A DNA stretch of 16,225 bases from CAZYWA01 sp964650975 [NCBI: uncultured bacterium] (GCA_964650975.1 CAZYWA010000136.1:1-16225), one strand, 5' to 3'. Shown: positions 1-7,382, counted from the stretch's first letter. Program-made: numbers and translations. The notes: generated by a model from the sequence alone, not told the origin.

Positions 1-1251
1 CAGGTTGGTGCGCGAGAGCGGCAACGTGTCGTCCGGCCGCGGCAAGAGCGCGTCACCGGTGCGGAAGAAATCCGCCGGATCCTGCTCGTGGTCGAAGCCC
101 GTCTCGCCCTGGTACTCGAAGAGCCCGTCGGCTTGCTCGAAGAAGATGAACGGACCGAACTCGTTGCAGTTCGGGCACTCGAGGAGCCGCGGGATGATCG
201 TGAAATCGGGGTTCGGTTGCTTGGTCTCGGAGACCCGGAACACCTCGAGCCCGCCGCTGCCGGGAATGTCCGAATCCCACGGATACCAGGGATCGTCGGG
301 AGTCGAGGGACGGCGGTTCTCGACCAGGAAATACTCGTTGCCGCTGCCGATCTGGTAGACGACGCCGTTCGCGAGCACCGGCGGCACCACCGCCGCCTCC
401 ACGGTGCTGGTGACCGGGATCACCGTCGCCCAGCCGGCCTTCACGCGGTCGACCGCGTTGAGCCCGGTGTAGCGGCCGTAGCCGCTGCCCCATCGGGAAT
501 GACTGCTGCCCGGATTGGGCTCCCAGCCGAAGGGCGGATAGGTGATGTCGAGCGCGTCCTCGTTGTACATGTCGTCGAAGCCCACGAGATGCCCGAACTC
601 GTGCAGGTAGTTCCGGTAGTCGCCGAGCTGCGCGACCGCGACCGCGTTGACGCGAACTCCGTCGAACGTGAAATCGGCGGGCGTGAAGCCCGGGAACTCC
701 TCCGACAGCTCGGCCACCGGCAGCGCGATGCCGCCGACGTCGGTGTTGATGATCGCCGCGATGCCGTCGGTCCAGCCGTCGGCGTTCGAGTCGAACTGGC
801 TGAAGTCCACGCCGAGCTCGTCGTGGGCGCGGCGCAGCGCGTCGCGCAGCATCTCGAGGGCCGGCTCGAGCGCCGTGATGTCGCCGCGCTCGATCACGCA
901 GTCGTCGTGGGGAGGCGGCATCGGGCAGGTGTCGTAGTGAACCACGGCCGGGATGACGGCTTGCGGCCGGTAGGCACCGATCGATTCGGCCTCCCAGAAT
1001 CGAGTGAACCCGTCACTGGTATTCGATGGATCGTAGAAATTGAGCATGTCGGTCCAGTCGGGCGGGGTGCCGATCTCGACTCGCAACACGAGCACCGGCC
1101 GGCTGCCCGTGCGCGGCACCTTGTTGCGACCGATGTCGTTGGGATCGCTCATGTGATCGATGAAGCCCGCGCCCGCCCGAGGGACGAACGAGGTGACGGC
1201 GAGGAGGGCGAGCACTGGCCCGCCCAGGGATCGCAAACCGCGACGCAGCAT
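1..1251 (-). CDS. Secreted M6-family zinc metalloprotease, C-terminus cut off by window edge
   Basis: The minus-strand frame is open for 417 codons from the ATG at 1251 to the left edge with no stop, so the C-terminus lies outside. Residues 1-28 look like a Sec signal peptide: a basic start (MLRRG), a hydrophobic core and an Ala-Gly-Ala end. Residues 154-163 (DSNADGWTDG) are the calcium-loop-like segment that precedes the catalytic helix in M6 (immune inhibitor A type) proteases. The active site is HEFGHLVGFDD at 217-227: H217 and H221 would bind zinc and E218 would be the base. The downstream segment GLNAVDRVKAGW resembles the post-catalytic region of this family. The inferred role is an exported endopeptidase. 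AAAGAG lies directly before the ATG, too close for a good ribosome site. The neighbour at 1485 is divergent. Family assignment is firm; substrate is unknown. Confidence 0.88.
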   Translation of the reverse strand, partial: MLRRGLRSLGGPVLALLAVTSFVPRAGAGFIDHMSDPNDIGRNKVPRTGSRPVLVLRVEIGTPPDWTDMLNFYDPSNTSDGFTRFWEAESIGAYRPQAVIPAVVHYDTCPMPPPHDDCVIERGDITALEPALEMLRDALRRAHDELGVDFSQFDSNADGWTDGIAAIINTDVGGIALPVAELSEEFPGFTPADFTFDGVRVNAVAVAQLGDYRNYLHEFGHLVGFDDMYNEDALDITYPPFGWEPNPGSSHSRWGSGYGRYTGLNAVDRVKAGWATVIPVTSTVEAAVVPPVLANGVVYQIGSGNEYFLVENRRPSTPDDPWYPWDSDIPGSGGLEVFRVSETKQPNPDFTIIPRLLECPNCNEFGPFIFFEQADGLFEYQGETGFDHEQDPADFFRTGDALLPRPDDTLPLSRTNL

Positions 1252-1391
1252 CTCTTTCCGCTCCGGATGTGGTGTGAGATCGAACGGCTGGGGGCGACGA
1301 AAGAACAACCCAACGATGATACACGTCCACCCGGTTCGCGCGCCTCCGGCCGATCACGCGGGCCGCGAGAGACTTGGCCGGGGGCACCGGT

Positions 1392-1482
1392 GTAGGCTCG
1401 CGTCCCCTGCCGGAGCCTTGGCGATCGGCGGTTTTCCTCGAACCGGCCGCTTTCCCGGCGCCCTCTTCCAAGTAGGCTCGCG
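1392..1482 (+). repeat. Pair of identical 11-mers GTAGGCTCGCG, 80 bp apart
   Basis: The copies are at 1392-1402 and 1472-1482 in direct orientation, both inside the intergenic region. The second copy places TAGGCT six bases before the GTG start at 1485. They could be two -10-like elements, or a regulator binding pair, or chance in GC-rich DNA. Confidence 0.4.
1473..1478 (+). promoter_or_regulatory. Possible -10 box (TAGGCT) of a leaderless transcript
   Basis: TAGGCT fits the TANNNT pattern and ends six bases before the GTG at 1485, the spacing expected if transcription starts at or next to the start codon. There is no recognisable -35 box 16-19 bases upstream and no clear Shine-Dalgarno sequence, so support is limited. 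Confidence 0.3.
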
Positions 1483-1484
1483 GC

Positions 1485-1868
1485 GTGCCGCCCGTCATGT
1501 CGATTTCCAACCCATGGCTCGCGGTGGGACTCCTGCTGGCGGGAGTCGCGGCCGGCGCCTGGGGCGCCCTGCTGGTGATCTGGGCCCGCCACAAGCGGGT
1601 CACGCGCTACGGGGGCGCGGTCCTGTTCGTGGCGGGCAGCGGCATGGTCGGCGCCGCGCTGCTCACGGTCACCGAGAACGCGTTCTTGATCGGCTTCCTC
1701 GGTGCGCTCTATTGCCTGGCCGTGGTCGCGGCGATGCTGGCGCTCGACGGCGCCACTCCCGAGCCGCCCCCGGAGCCGACGCTGCGGCGCCGATTCCAGA
1801 ACGACCGCAGCACCCGGGTCATCGAACGCGGTCCGCCCAGTGGAGTGCCGCCCACCGGCCCGCCGTGA
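1485..1868 (+). CDS. Small membrane protein with three predicted helices
   Basis: This is a 127-residue ORF of unrecognised family. Three hydrophobic stretches are visible at about residues 10-33, 42-62 and 67-88, joined by short loops, with a basic loop (RHKRVTR) after the first. The C-terminal tail from about residue 89 is soluble and rich in proline and arginine. The hydrophobic pattern, and the lack of a better frame on either strand, argue that it is a real gene. The start is either the GTG at 1485, favoured by the TAGGCT element just upstream, or the ATG at 1497, which gives 123 residues; neither has a good ribosome site. The gene faces 1902-3209 tail to tail with a 33-base gap. No catalytic motif is seen and I assign no function. 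Confidence 0.6.
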   Translation: MPPVMSISNPWLAVGLLLAGVAAGAWGALLVIWARHKRVTRYGGAVLFVAGSGMVGAALLTVTENAFLIGFLGALYCLAVVAAMLALDGATPEPPPEPTLRRRFQNDRSTRVIERGPPSGVPPTGPP

Positions 1869-1901
1869 CGTCGGGGCGTGGTGGGACGCCGCCCGATCGC
1901 G

Positions 1902-3209
1902 TCACTCGCCTCCGCTGCCCGCGTCGCTCTTCCCCGGCGGGCGCGCCTTGCTGGCGCGCGTCGAGGACATGGTGACCAGCTTGCCGCCCTGATTCACCAG
2001 AAACTCTCCGGTGTCGAGCCCGAGCGGGATCCGTCCCAGAACCTGCTTCGGGTGCTGGATGATGCGGTAGCCGTTCGGGATCGACCGTCCCGGATAGACC
2101 CAGACCGGGCCGGAGATCGACACTCCGTGCCCGACGCAGCCCGCCAGGAAATTGAGCCCGGTGTCGGCGAGGCCGCCGTCGCTCTCGACCTCGATCGTGC
2201 CTTCGAGCTTGAGATCGTAGAAGCGCACCCGGCCGCCGACGAACGACTCGCTTCCCACCAGGCCGCCCTGGATCGTCTTGACGAAGCTCTCCGGGTAGAC
2301 GGCCGACAGGTTGAGCAGCGCCTGCTGCGCGACGATGGTCTTGTCGCCCACCACCGAGCCGTTCACGATCGCCTGCTCGCCCACCGAGGCGCCCCCGCCG
2401 AGCACCGAGAAACGCACCTGCGCGCCGGCGTTCACCGTGACACCCTCGCCCAGGATCGAGCCCTCGACGACGGCGCTCGGGTGGATCGTCGAGCCGCGGC
2501 CGATCACGTTGAGCCGCCCCAGGAAGCCGAAGGCGATCCGCCCGCGGCTGGTGGCCGCGAGCGAGCGCAGCAGCACCCACGTCGCCCACGCCTTGCGGTG
2601 CAAGAGCACGCGGGCCCACGAAAGCCCGATCGAGAACAGATTCGCCTGCCACACGTGCACCCAGTGACACACGTGCATCACCACTCCCGTGGTGATCGGC
2701 ACCGCCATGGTGCGGCCCCGCGCGCCCATGGCGCTCAGGTCCACGGGGAACGACCACTCGCGGATCTCGATCACCTCGCGGCGCGCGGTCTCGACCAGCG
2801 CGCTCAAGCTCGCCACCCGCGAGCGCACCCAGAAGATCCCGTAGAGGGCCCGCTCTCCCGAGGCGAAGGAGAAGTCCTTCTCGAAGCGCAGGTCCTGGAT
2901 CCGGTGCGTGAACTCGACGAAAGGACCACGCGGCAACGCCAGCACCGAGCTCACGCCGGGCGCGGCGGCGCGCGCGCCGTCGACGAAGCGGCGCAGCACG
3001 CCAGCCGAGAAGAACACGTGATCCTGCACCAGCAGGTACTCGGGATCGTCGATCGCCGCGAAATCCCGGACCCGGCGCACCTCGAAGCCGAGCTCGGTCA
3101 GGCCCCGCTCTTGGTGCTCGCGGAGACGCCGGTCGCCGATCCAGGTCTGCGACACCGGATCCCCGAAGGGCGCGACCGTGCGGTCACTCTCGAGGATGAA
3201 GGCGCGCAT
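1902..3209 (-). CDS. GlmU-like fusion: degenerate nucleotidyltransferase domain plus left-handed beta-helix (paralog 1)
   Basis: The protein has 435 residues. Residues 1-140 follow the nucleotidyltransferase pattern: an opening strand MRAFILES, a PFGDP segment where active enzymes carry the phosphate loop and Pro-Lys, and LVQDHVFF at 61-67 with D63 where the metal-binding Asp normally sits. The GxGTR phosphate-loop signature is absent. A linker with HVCHWVHVWQAN (179-190) follows. From about residue 235 come hexapeptide-type repeats (IHPSAVVEGSILGEGVTVNA), typical of a left-handed beta-helix acyl- or nucleotidyltransferase. The layout matches GlmU-like sugar-phosphate enzymes, so a role in activated-sugar or envelope chemistry is inferred, but catalysis by the first domain is doubtful. 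The neighbour at 3332 is a divergent paralog. The start is supported by its promoter and by alignment with that paralog. Confidence 0.75.
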   Translation of the reverse strand: MRAFILESDRTVAPFGDPVSQTWIGDRRLREHQERGLTELGFEVRRVRDFAAIDDPEYLLVQDHVFFSAGVLRRFVDGARAAAPGVSSVLALPRGPFVEFTHRIQDLRFEKDFSFASGERALYGIFWVRSRVASLSALVETARREVIEIREWSFPVDLSAMGARGRTMAVPITTGVVMHVCHWVHVWQANLFSIGLSWARVLLHRKAWATWVLLRSLAATSRGRIAFGFLGRLNVIGRGSTIHPSAVVEGSILGEGVTVNAGAQVRFSVLGGGASVGEQAIVNGSVVGDKTIVAQQALLNLSAVYPESFVKTIQGGLVGSESFVGGRVRFYDLKLEGTIEVESDGGLADTGLNFLAGCVGHGVSISGPVWVYPGRSIPNGYRIIQHPKQVLGRIPLGLDTGEFLVNQGGKLVTMSSTRASKARPPGKSDAGSGGE

Positions 3210-3216
3210 CGGCGCG

Positions 3217-3246
3217 AAGCTACCAGGGGCGCAAATTTTCAGTCAA
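3217..3246 (-). promoter_or_regulatory. Sigma70-type promoter for the 3209 gene (TTGACT-N18-TAGCTT)
   Basis: Read on the minus strand, the -35 box TTGACT occupies 3246-3241 and the -10 box TAGCTT occupies 3222-3217, separated by 18 bases with an AT-rich stretch (GAAAATTTG). The -10 box ends seven bases before the ATG at 3209, so the transcript is probably leaderless or nearly so, consistent with the absence of a Shine-Dalgarno sequence. Confidence 0.65.
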
Positions 3247-3270
3247 AAGACGCCGCGAGCACGATCGCGC

Positions 3271-3300
3271 TTGCGCCGCTTCACGCGACTCCGCTAAATC
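3271..3300 (+). promoter_or_regulatory. Candidate promoter for the 3332 gene (TTGCGC-N18-TAAATC)
   Basis: TTGCGC at 3271-3276 and TAAATC at 3295-3300 are separated by 18 bases, the same spacing as in the divergent promoter. The -35 box is weaker. Transcription would begin near 3307, giving a very short leader before the start codons at 3320 or 3332. Confidence 0.5.
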
Positions 3301-3331
3301 GAGCGACCGCTCCACCACCATGCGTCGACCG

Positions 3332-4585
3332 ATGAAAGCGTTCGTCCTGCCCGCGCTCGACCCGGTCGCTCCCTGGGGCGATGCCGCGAGCGAGCTCGAG
3401 GTGTTCGGGACGACGCTCCGCGAATGGCGAAGGCGCGTGCTCGCTGGCCTGGGCTTCGATGTCGTCGAGCTCGATGCCCACGACGCGGTCCCCGCGGGAG
3501 CGCCGTGCCTGGTGATCGGCGGACACGTGCTGCCCAGCCGGGCCGCCATCACCGCGCTCGTGCGCTCCGTGGGAAGCGAGCCGCGTAACCGCGTGCTGGC
3601 GCTTCCCGACTGCGCCTTCGTGCGCTTCACCACGCCGCTCATGAACCTCCGCGCGGTCGAGCACGCCGGACGGACCGTTCATTGCTACGACGTGTTCTGG
3701 GTGCAGGACGGCCGCGTGGCCCCTCTCGACTTCGAGCAATTCGAGCCGCTGGTCCTCGAGCCCAAGGAGAAGGCGGTCCCCAGCTCCGCGCCGCCCTTCG
3801 TCCCCGGCGAACGGGTGCCGATCGGAATCACCGCGAGCTACCTCTTTCACGTGCGCCACTGGACCCACGTGCTGCTGGTGAACATCGTCGGTGGAATGTG
3901 CGAAGGCCTGGCGCGCGCGAGCGAGCCGCGCACCTGGGGCTGGGCCGCGTGGCGGGTGCTGCGTGCGTTTCCCTGGACGCCGCGACGGCTGCTGGGATCG
4001 TTCAACCACAAGGGACGGCGCTGCCGCATTCATCCGACGGCCACCGTCGAGGGCTGCGTGCTGGGAGACGGAGTGGTGATCGACGCAGGCGCGGCCGTGC
4101 GCGGCTCGATCCTCGCCGACGGTGCCCACATCGGGCAGCACGCGCGCGTGCAGTGGAGCGTGATCGGGCCCGGCGCCCGCGTGTCGTGGAACGGCATCGC
4201 GAGCTTCGCGGTGCTCATGCGGGGCAGCGAGATCAGCTTCCCCGGTGCGCAGATGTCGGTGGTGGGTCGAAGCGCGTGGCTCGCGTCCGGAGCCTGGCAC
4301 TACGACACGAGCTTCGCGGGACCGATCCGGGTTCGTGACGGCGATCGCGTGGTGCCGACGCACATGAACCTGCTGGGCGTCGCCGTGGGCCACGGCGCGG
4401 TGCTGGGAGGCGGTGTGAAGATCGCGGCGGGGCGCGAGATACCGAACGAGACGCGCTGGATCGAGGATCCAGCCGGGCTCGCGACGCGGATCCCGGCGCA
4501 GCTCGAGGCCGGCGCAACCTACGTCGTACGAGACGGACGTCCCGTCCGCCTCGACGGCGAGCCCGGGACGAAGGGCGGCGGCTGA
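3332..4585 (+). CDS. GlmU-like fusion: degenerate nucleotidyltransferase domain plus left-handed beta-helix (paralog 2)
   Basis: The protein has 417 residues from the ATG at 3332, chosen because MKAFVLP aligns with MRAFILE of paralog 1; an in-frame ATG at 3320 would add four residues. It aligns with paralog 1 end to end: PVAPWGD versus TVAPFGD, VLALPDCAFVRFT versus VLALPRGPFVEFT, HVRHWTHV versus HVCHWVHV, IHPTATVEGCVLGDG versus IHPSAVVEGSILGEG, and a shared tail with VGHG and REIPN/RSIPN. Residues 1-135 form the nucleotidyltransferase-like part; about 230-375 form the beta-helix. Where paralog 1 has QDH, this protein has GGH (63-65), so the metal-binding Asp is gone as well as the GxGTR signature. 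A non-catalytic or altered first domain with a working beta-helix transferase is the likeliest reading. It converges with 4593-5837 with seven bases between stop codons. Confidence 0.75.
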   Translation: MKAFVLPALDPVAPWGDAASELEVFGTTLREWRRRVLAGLGFDVVELDAHDAVPAGAPCLVIGGHVLPSRAAITALVRSVGSEPRNRVLALPDCAFVRFTTPLMNLRAVEHAGRTVHCYDVFWVQDGRVAPLDFEQFEPLVLEPKEKAVPSSAPPFVPGERVPIGITASYLFHVRHWTHVLLVNIVGGMCEGLARASEPRTWGWAAWRVLRAFPWTPRRLLGSFNHKGRRCRIHPTATVEGCVLGDGVVIDAGAAVRGSILADGAHIGQHARVQWSVIGPGARVSWNGIASFAVLMRGSEISFPGAQMSVVGRSAWLASGAWHYDTSFAGPIRVRDGDRVVPTHMNLLGVAVGHGAVLGGGVKIAAGREIPNETRWIEDPAGLATRIPAQLEAGATYVVRDGRPVRLDGEPGTKGGG

Positions 4586-4598
4586 GCGCCGGTCAGCC
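4580..4598. terminator. Inverted repeat spanning two convergent stop codons
   Basis: GGCTGA (4580-4585) pairs perfectly with TCAGCC (4593-4598) around a seven-base loop. The TGA of the plus-strand gene and the TGA of the minus-strand gene both lie inside the stem. The hairpin would form in either transcript. There is no T-tract on either side, so it is not a canonical intrinsic terminator; a weak bidirectional terminator or 3'-end stabiliser is possible. Confidence 0.35.
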
Positions 4599-5837
4599 CT
4601 CGGTCGTCGCCATCACCGCACCGGTGGCCTCGTCGACGAGCTCGGCGCGGTAAACCTCGGCGTTCCCCGCCTTCTTGTGGATCTCGGCGAGCTGCGCGCC
4701 GACCTTGCTCAGGAACATGGTGCGCATGCCCTCGGGCATCTGGTCCATCGGGAAGCCGCTCACCCAGACCTTCACCGAGAGGTCGTTGTCCCATTCGAAG
4801 CGGGTGACCTTCGGGCCCAGGATCTGGTGGTTGCGGAAGACCGCCTCGACATCTCCTCTCGGCCCGGACGGGACCTCGGCGGCGGGCGCCGTCCCCGGCA
4901 TCGCACCGCCATCGAGCGGCGGATGTCCGGGAGGCAGCTCTCCGGGAGCCGCGCTCGCGACCACGGTCTTGGGTGCGCGCCCCTCCAGATTCGCGACCAC
5001 GTTCTCGAGCTCTTGCTTCAAGTCGTCGGGTGGATTCAGCGTCTGCGCCTTGCGGTACGCCTCGAGCGCCTTCTCCTTGTCACCCTTGGCGTGAAACGCA
5101 TTGCCGAGGTTGTAGTAGGCGTTGACGAAATCGGGCTTGGCCGCGATCACCTTCTGGTACTCGCGGATCGCGTCGTCGGTGCGCTGGGCGTAGAGGTACA
5201 TGGTTCCGAGGTCGGTGCGCACGCTCGCCTCGTCGGGGTTCTTGGCGAGGAACTTCTCGTAGAGCGGAATCGCATCGCGCGGCCGCTCGGAATCGAAGTA
5301 GACGTTCGCGAGCGCCACGATCGCGTCCAGGTTCTCGGGATCCTTCGCCAGCAGATCCTTGAAGATTCCCTCCGCCTCGGGGAGATAGTCGGGAAGCAAG
5401 CTGGAAGCGCGATAGACGCCGTAGCCGAGCTTGAGCTTGGCGTCGATCGAGCTGGGATCGGCCTTGGCCCGGTCGCGGAGCGGCTTGAGCGCGACCTCGA
5501 TCTGCTCCTTGGCCACCTTCGGATTTCCGGGACCCGCCGCGGTGGATGCGACGCCCTGCCCCTGGGTCGCGGCCTGGGTCATCACGTCGGCCGGGCCGCG
5601 GGGCGTGGCGGCCGAGGGAACCGTCGGCGTGCCGCGCCGCGCCGCCACCCACACGATGCCGCCCACGAAGAGCGCCGCCGCGGCGATCACCACGATGGTC
5701 GGACCGACGCTGCTGCGCGCCGTCATGGCACCGAAATCGAATCCGCATTCCGCACAGAACTTCGTGGCACCCTTCAATCCGGTGCCACAGCCGGGACAGA
5801 ACTTGATCTCGGGGATCGGTGGTTGGCTCACGGGCAT
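4593..5837 (-). CDS. Zinc-ribbon, single-pass membrane TPR protein
   Basis: The protein has 414 residues in a modular layout. Residues 12-32 hold a four-cysteine zinc ribbon (CPGCG at 14-18 and CAECG at 28-32; ligands C14, C17, C28, C31). Residues 45-66 form one transmembrane helix. After a Pro/Ala/Thr-rich linker, about 130-271 contains at least three tetratricopeptide repeats (for example AIPLYEKFLAKNPDEASVRT and AIREYQKVIAAKPDFVNAYY). A second linker with PPGHPP leads to a C-terminal domain (328-414) I do not recognise. With the ribbon in the cytoplasm, the TPR part would face outward, suggesting a protein-assembly scaffold; the layout recalls CcmH/NrfG-type TPR proteins, but no specific role is shown. 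It is last in the operon, 39 bases after gltX. GAGG lies only two bases before the ATG. Confidence 0.82.
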   Translation of the reverse strand: MPVSQPPIPEIKFCPGCGTGLKGATKFCAECGFDFGAMTARSSVGPTIVVIAAAALFVGGIVWVAARRGTPTVPSAATPRGPADVMTQAATQGQGVASTAAGPGNPKVAKEQIEVALKPLRDRAKADPSSIDAKLKLGYGVYRASSLLPDYLPEAEGIFKDLLAKDPENLDAIVALANVYFDSERPRDAIPLYEKFLAKNPDEASVRTDLGTMYLYAQRTDDAIREYQKVIAAKPDFVNAYYNLGNAFHAKGDKEKALEAYRKAQTLNPPDDLKQELENVVANLEGRAPKTVVASAAPGELPPGHPPLDGGAMPGTAPAAEVPSGPRGDVEAVFRNHQILGPKVTRFEWDNDLSVKVWVSGFPMDQMPEGMRTMFLSKVGAQLAEIHKKAGNAEVYRAELVDEATGAVMATTEG

Positions 5838-5876
5838 GTCCTCGGCGACGGCGATCGGGATTCGAGCCGGTATCGC

Positions 5877-7376
5877 TCAGGCGGTCTGGTAGAGCTCGAG
5901 CGCGCGGGCGAGCCGGGTTCGCACGGCCTCGCGTCCCAGGATCGCGAGGGTCTCATCGATCGGCGGGCTCACCGTGCCGCCGCTGACGGCGATTCGCGCC
6001 GGTTGCGCCACGCGCCCCAGCTTGCCTTCTCGGGTCTCGGCCAGCCGCGTCAGCGCCGCGTGGATCGGCTCGGTCTCGAACGGCTCGATCGTGTCGAGCA
6101 TCGCCAGCAGCTCGCGCAGCGCGGCGACACCATCCGCGGTCAGCCACTTCTTGGCGTCCTTGCCGTCGCTGGGCGGCAACTCTACCGCGTGGTCCGGAAT
6201 GAAGAAGAGCCGCGCTTGATCGGTCATCTCGGCCAGCGTCTTGGCGCGTTCCTGCAACGCCCGCACGATCCGCTCGAGCTTCGCGTCCGCGGCCACTTCC
6301 AGACGCGCTTCGCCTCGCTCGGGGAGCGCCAGGAAGCTCGCCCACTCGCGTGCCAGCCGGGACGGATCGCGGGCCCGGATGTAGGTGCCGGAAAGCCACG
6401 TCAGCTTCTCGCGATCGAACACCGCCGCGGCCGTGCCGCAGTCTTCCAGCGTGAAGCCCTCGACCATCTCCTCGAGCGAGATGACCTCCTGGTCTCCCAG
6501 GCTCCAGCCGAGCCGCACCAGGTAGTTGCGCAGCGCATCCGGCAGGAATCCTTCCTCGTCGAGATACGCGGTGACGCTGGTCGCGCCGTGCCGCTTCGAG
6601 AGCCGCTTGTGGTCGCCGCCCAGGATCATGGGCACGTGCGCGAAGTCGGGCTCCCCGTGACCGAGTGCCCGGTAGAGCAGGATCTGCTTGGGTGTGTTCG
6701 ACACGTGATCGTCGCCGCGCACCACATGGGTGATCCGCATCCACGCATCGTCGGCCACCACCGCGAGGTTGTAGGTGGGCGTTCCGTCGCTGCGCAGCAC
6801 CACGAAGTCCTCGATCTGGTCGCACTCGAAGGCGAGCGGGCCTTTGATCTTGTCGACCCAGGCGATGGTGCGGGCAAGGGGCGTCTTGAATCGCACCACA
6901 CCAGCGGCGTCGCCGGCCGGCGCCGGCCGCTCCCGGCAGCGACGGTCGTAGCCCGGCGGGCGGCCAGCCTTTTGCGCTTCCGCGCGGCGCTCCGCCAGCT
7001 CATCGGCCGTGCACACGCAGCGGTACGCCGCACCGGCCTCGAGGAGCTGGCGCGCGGCCTGCTGGTGGGCAACCAGCCGTCTCGACTGCAAAACCGCTCG
7101 GCGATGCCATGGATCGTCCGCGGCGATCGCATCGAACACGGTATCGCCCGCTGCGTCGAACTCGTCGGCCATGAGCCCGAGAGCGCTCATGCCGCCGAGG
7201 ATCGGGACCAGAAGCTCGGGACGATTGCGTTCCCGGTCGGTGTCCTCCACGCGCAGGTAGAACTTGCCGCCCGTGTGATGAGCCAGGAGCCAGTTGAAGA
7301 GCGCCGTCCGGGCGCCACCGACGTGCAGATAGCCCGTCGGGCTCGGGGCGAAGCGCGTGACGACCGGTCCGGACAT
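5877..7376 (-). CDS. gltX: Glutamyl-tRNA synthetase
   Basis: This 499-residue protein would attach glutamate to tRNA-Glu in the cytoplasm (class I aminoacyl-tRNA synthetase). The start MSGPVVTRFAPSPTGYLHVGG carries the HIGH-type motif HVGG at 18-21, and KRLSK at 257-261 is the KMSKS-type motif. RVVRGDDHVSNTP-like residues (219-229) and the C-terminal anticodon-binding helical domain follow in family order. Two oddities stand out. The zinc-site region has C120, C122 and C147, but the fourth ligand position holds Glu instead of His (CRE). The usual GPYxQSxR segment is replaced by a longer, different stretch around residues 72-100 ending in LQSRR. The ATG is supported by a good ribosome site. 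It lies 59 bases downstream of the MEMO1-family gene in one operon. Whether it is discriminating cannot be told here. Confidence 0.95.
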   Translation of the reverse strand: MSGPVVTRFAPSPTGYLHVGGARTALFNWLLAHHTGGKFYLRVEDTDRERNRPELLVPILGGMSALGLMADEFDAAGDTVFDAIAADDPWHRRAVLQSRRLVAHQQAARQLLEAGAAYRCVCTADELAERRAEAQKAGRPPGYDRRCRERPAPAGDAAGVVRFKTPLARTIAWVDKIKGPLAFECDQIEDFVVLRSDGTPTYNLAVVADDAWMRITHVVRGDDHVSNTPKQILLYRALGHGEPDFAHVPMILGGDHKRLSKRHGATSVTAYLDEEGFLPDALRNYLVRLGWSLGDQEVISLEEMVEGFTLEDCGTAAAVFDREKLTWLSGTYIRARDPSRLAREWASFLALPERGEARLEVAADAKLERIVRALQERAKTLAEMTDQARLFFIPDHAVELPPSDGKDAKKWLTADGVAALRELLAMLDTIEPFETEPIHAALTRLAETREGKLGRVAQPARIAVSGGTVSPPIDETLAILGREAVRTRLARALELYQTA

Positions 7377-7382
7377 GGAGGG

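Larger units (their letters stand above)
1252..1484. other. Divergent intergenic region with candidate promoter elements
   Basis: This 233-base gap separates the protease gene (minus) from the small membrane protein gene (plus). Towards the protease, a TATCAT hexamer on the minus strand (plus coordinates 1316-1321) could be a -10 box, but I see no good -35 box at a normal distance. Towards the membrane protein, TAGGCT lies at 1473-1478. The 11-mer GTAGGCTCGCG occurs twice, exactly 80 bases apart. No convincing ORF or RNA gene is visible here. Confidence 0.4.

Noticed and set aside
88-1395. A 435-codon plus-strand open frame over the protease gene
   Set aside because: The minus-strand frame has a signal peptide and HEFGH zinc motif; the plus frame has no recognisable features.
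1875-1890. Possible hairpin GGCGT/ACGCC between convergent genes
   Set aside because: Only a five-base stem with no T-tract; expected often by chance at this GC content.
1878-3335. A 485-codon plus-strand frame over GlmU-like paralog 1
   Set aside because: It is antisense to a gene with hexapeptide repeats, a promoter and a full-length paralog.
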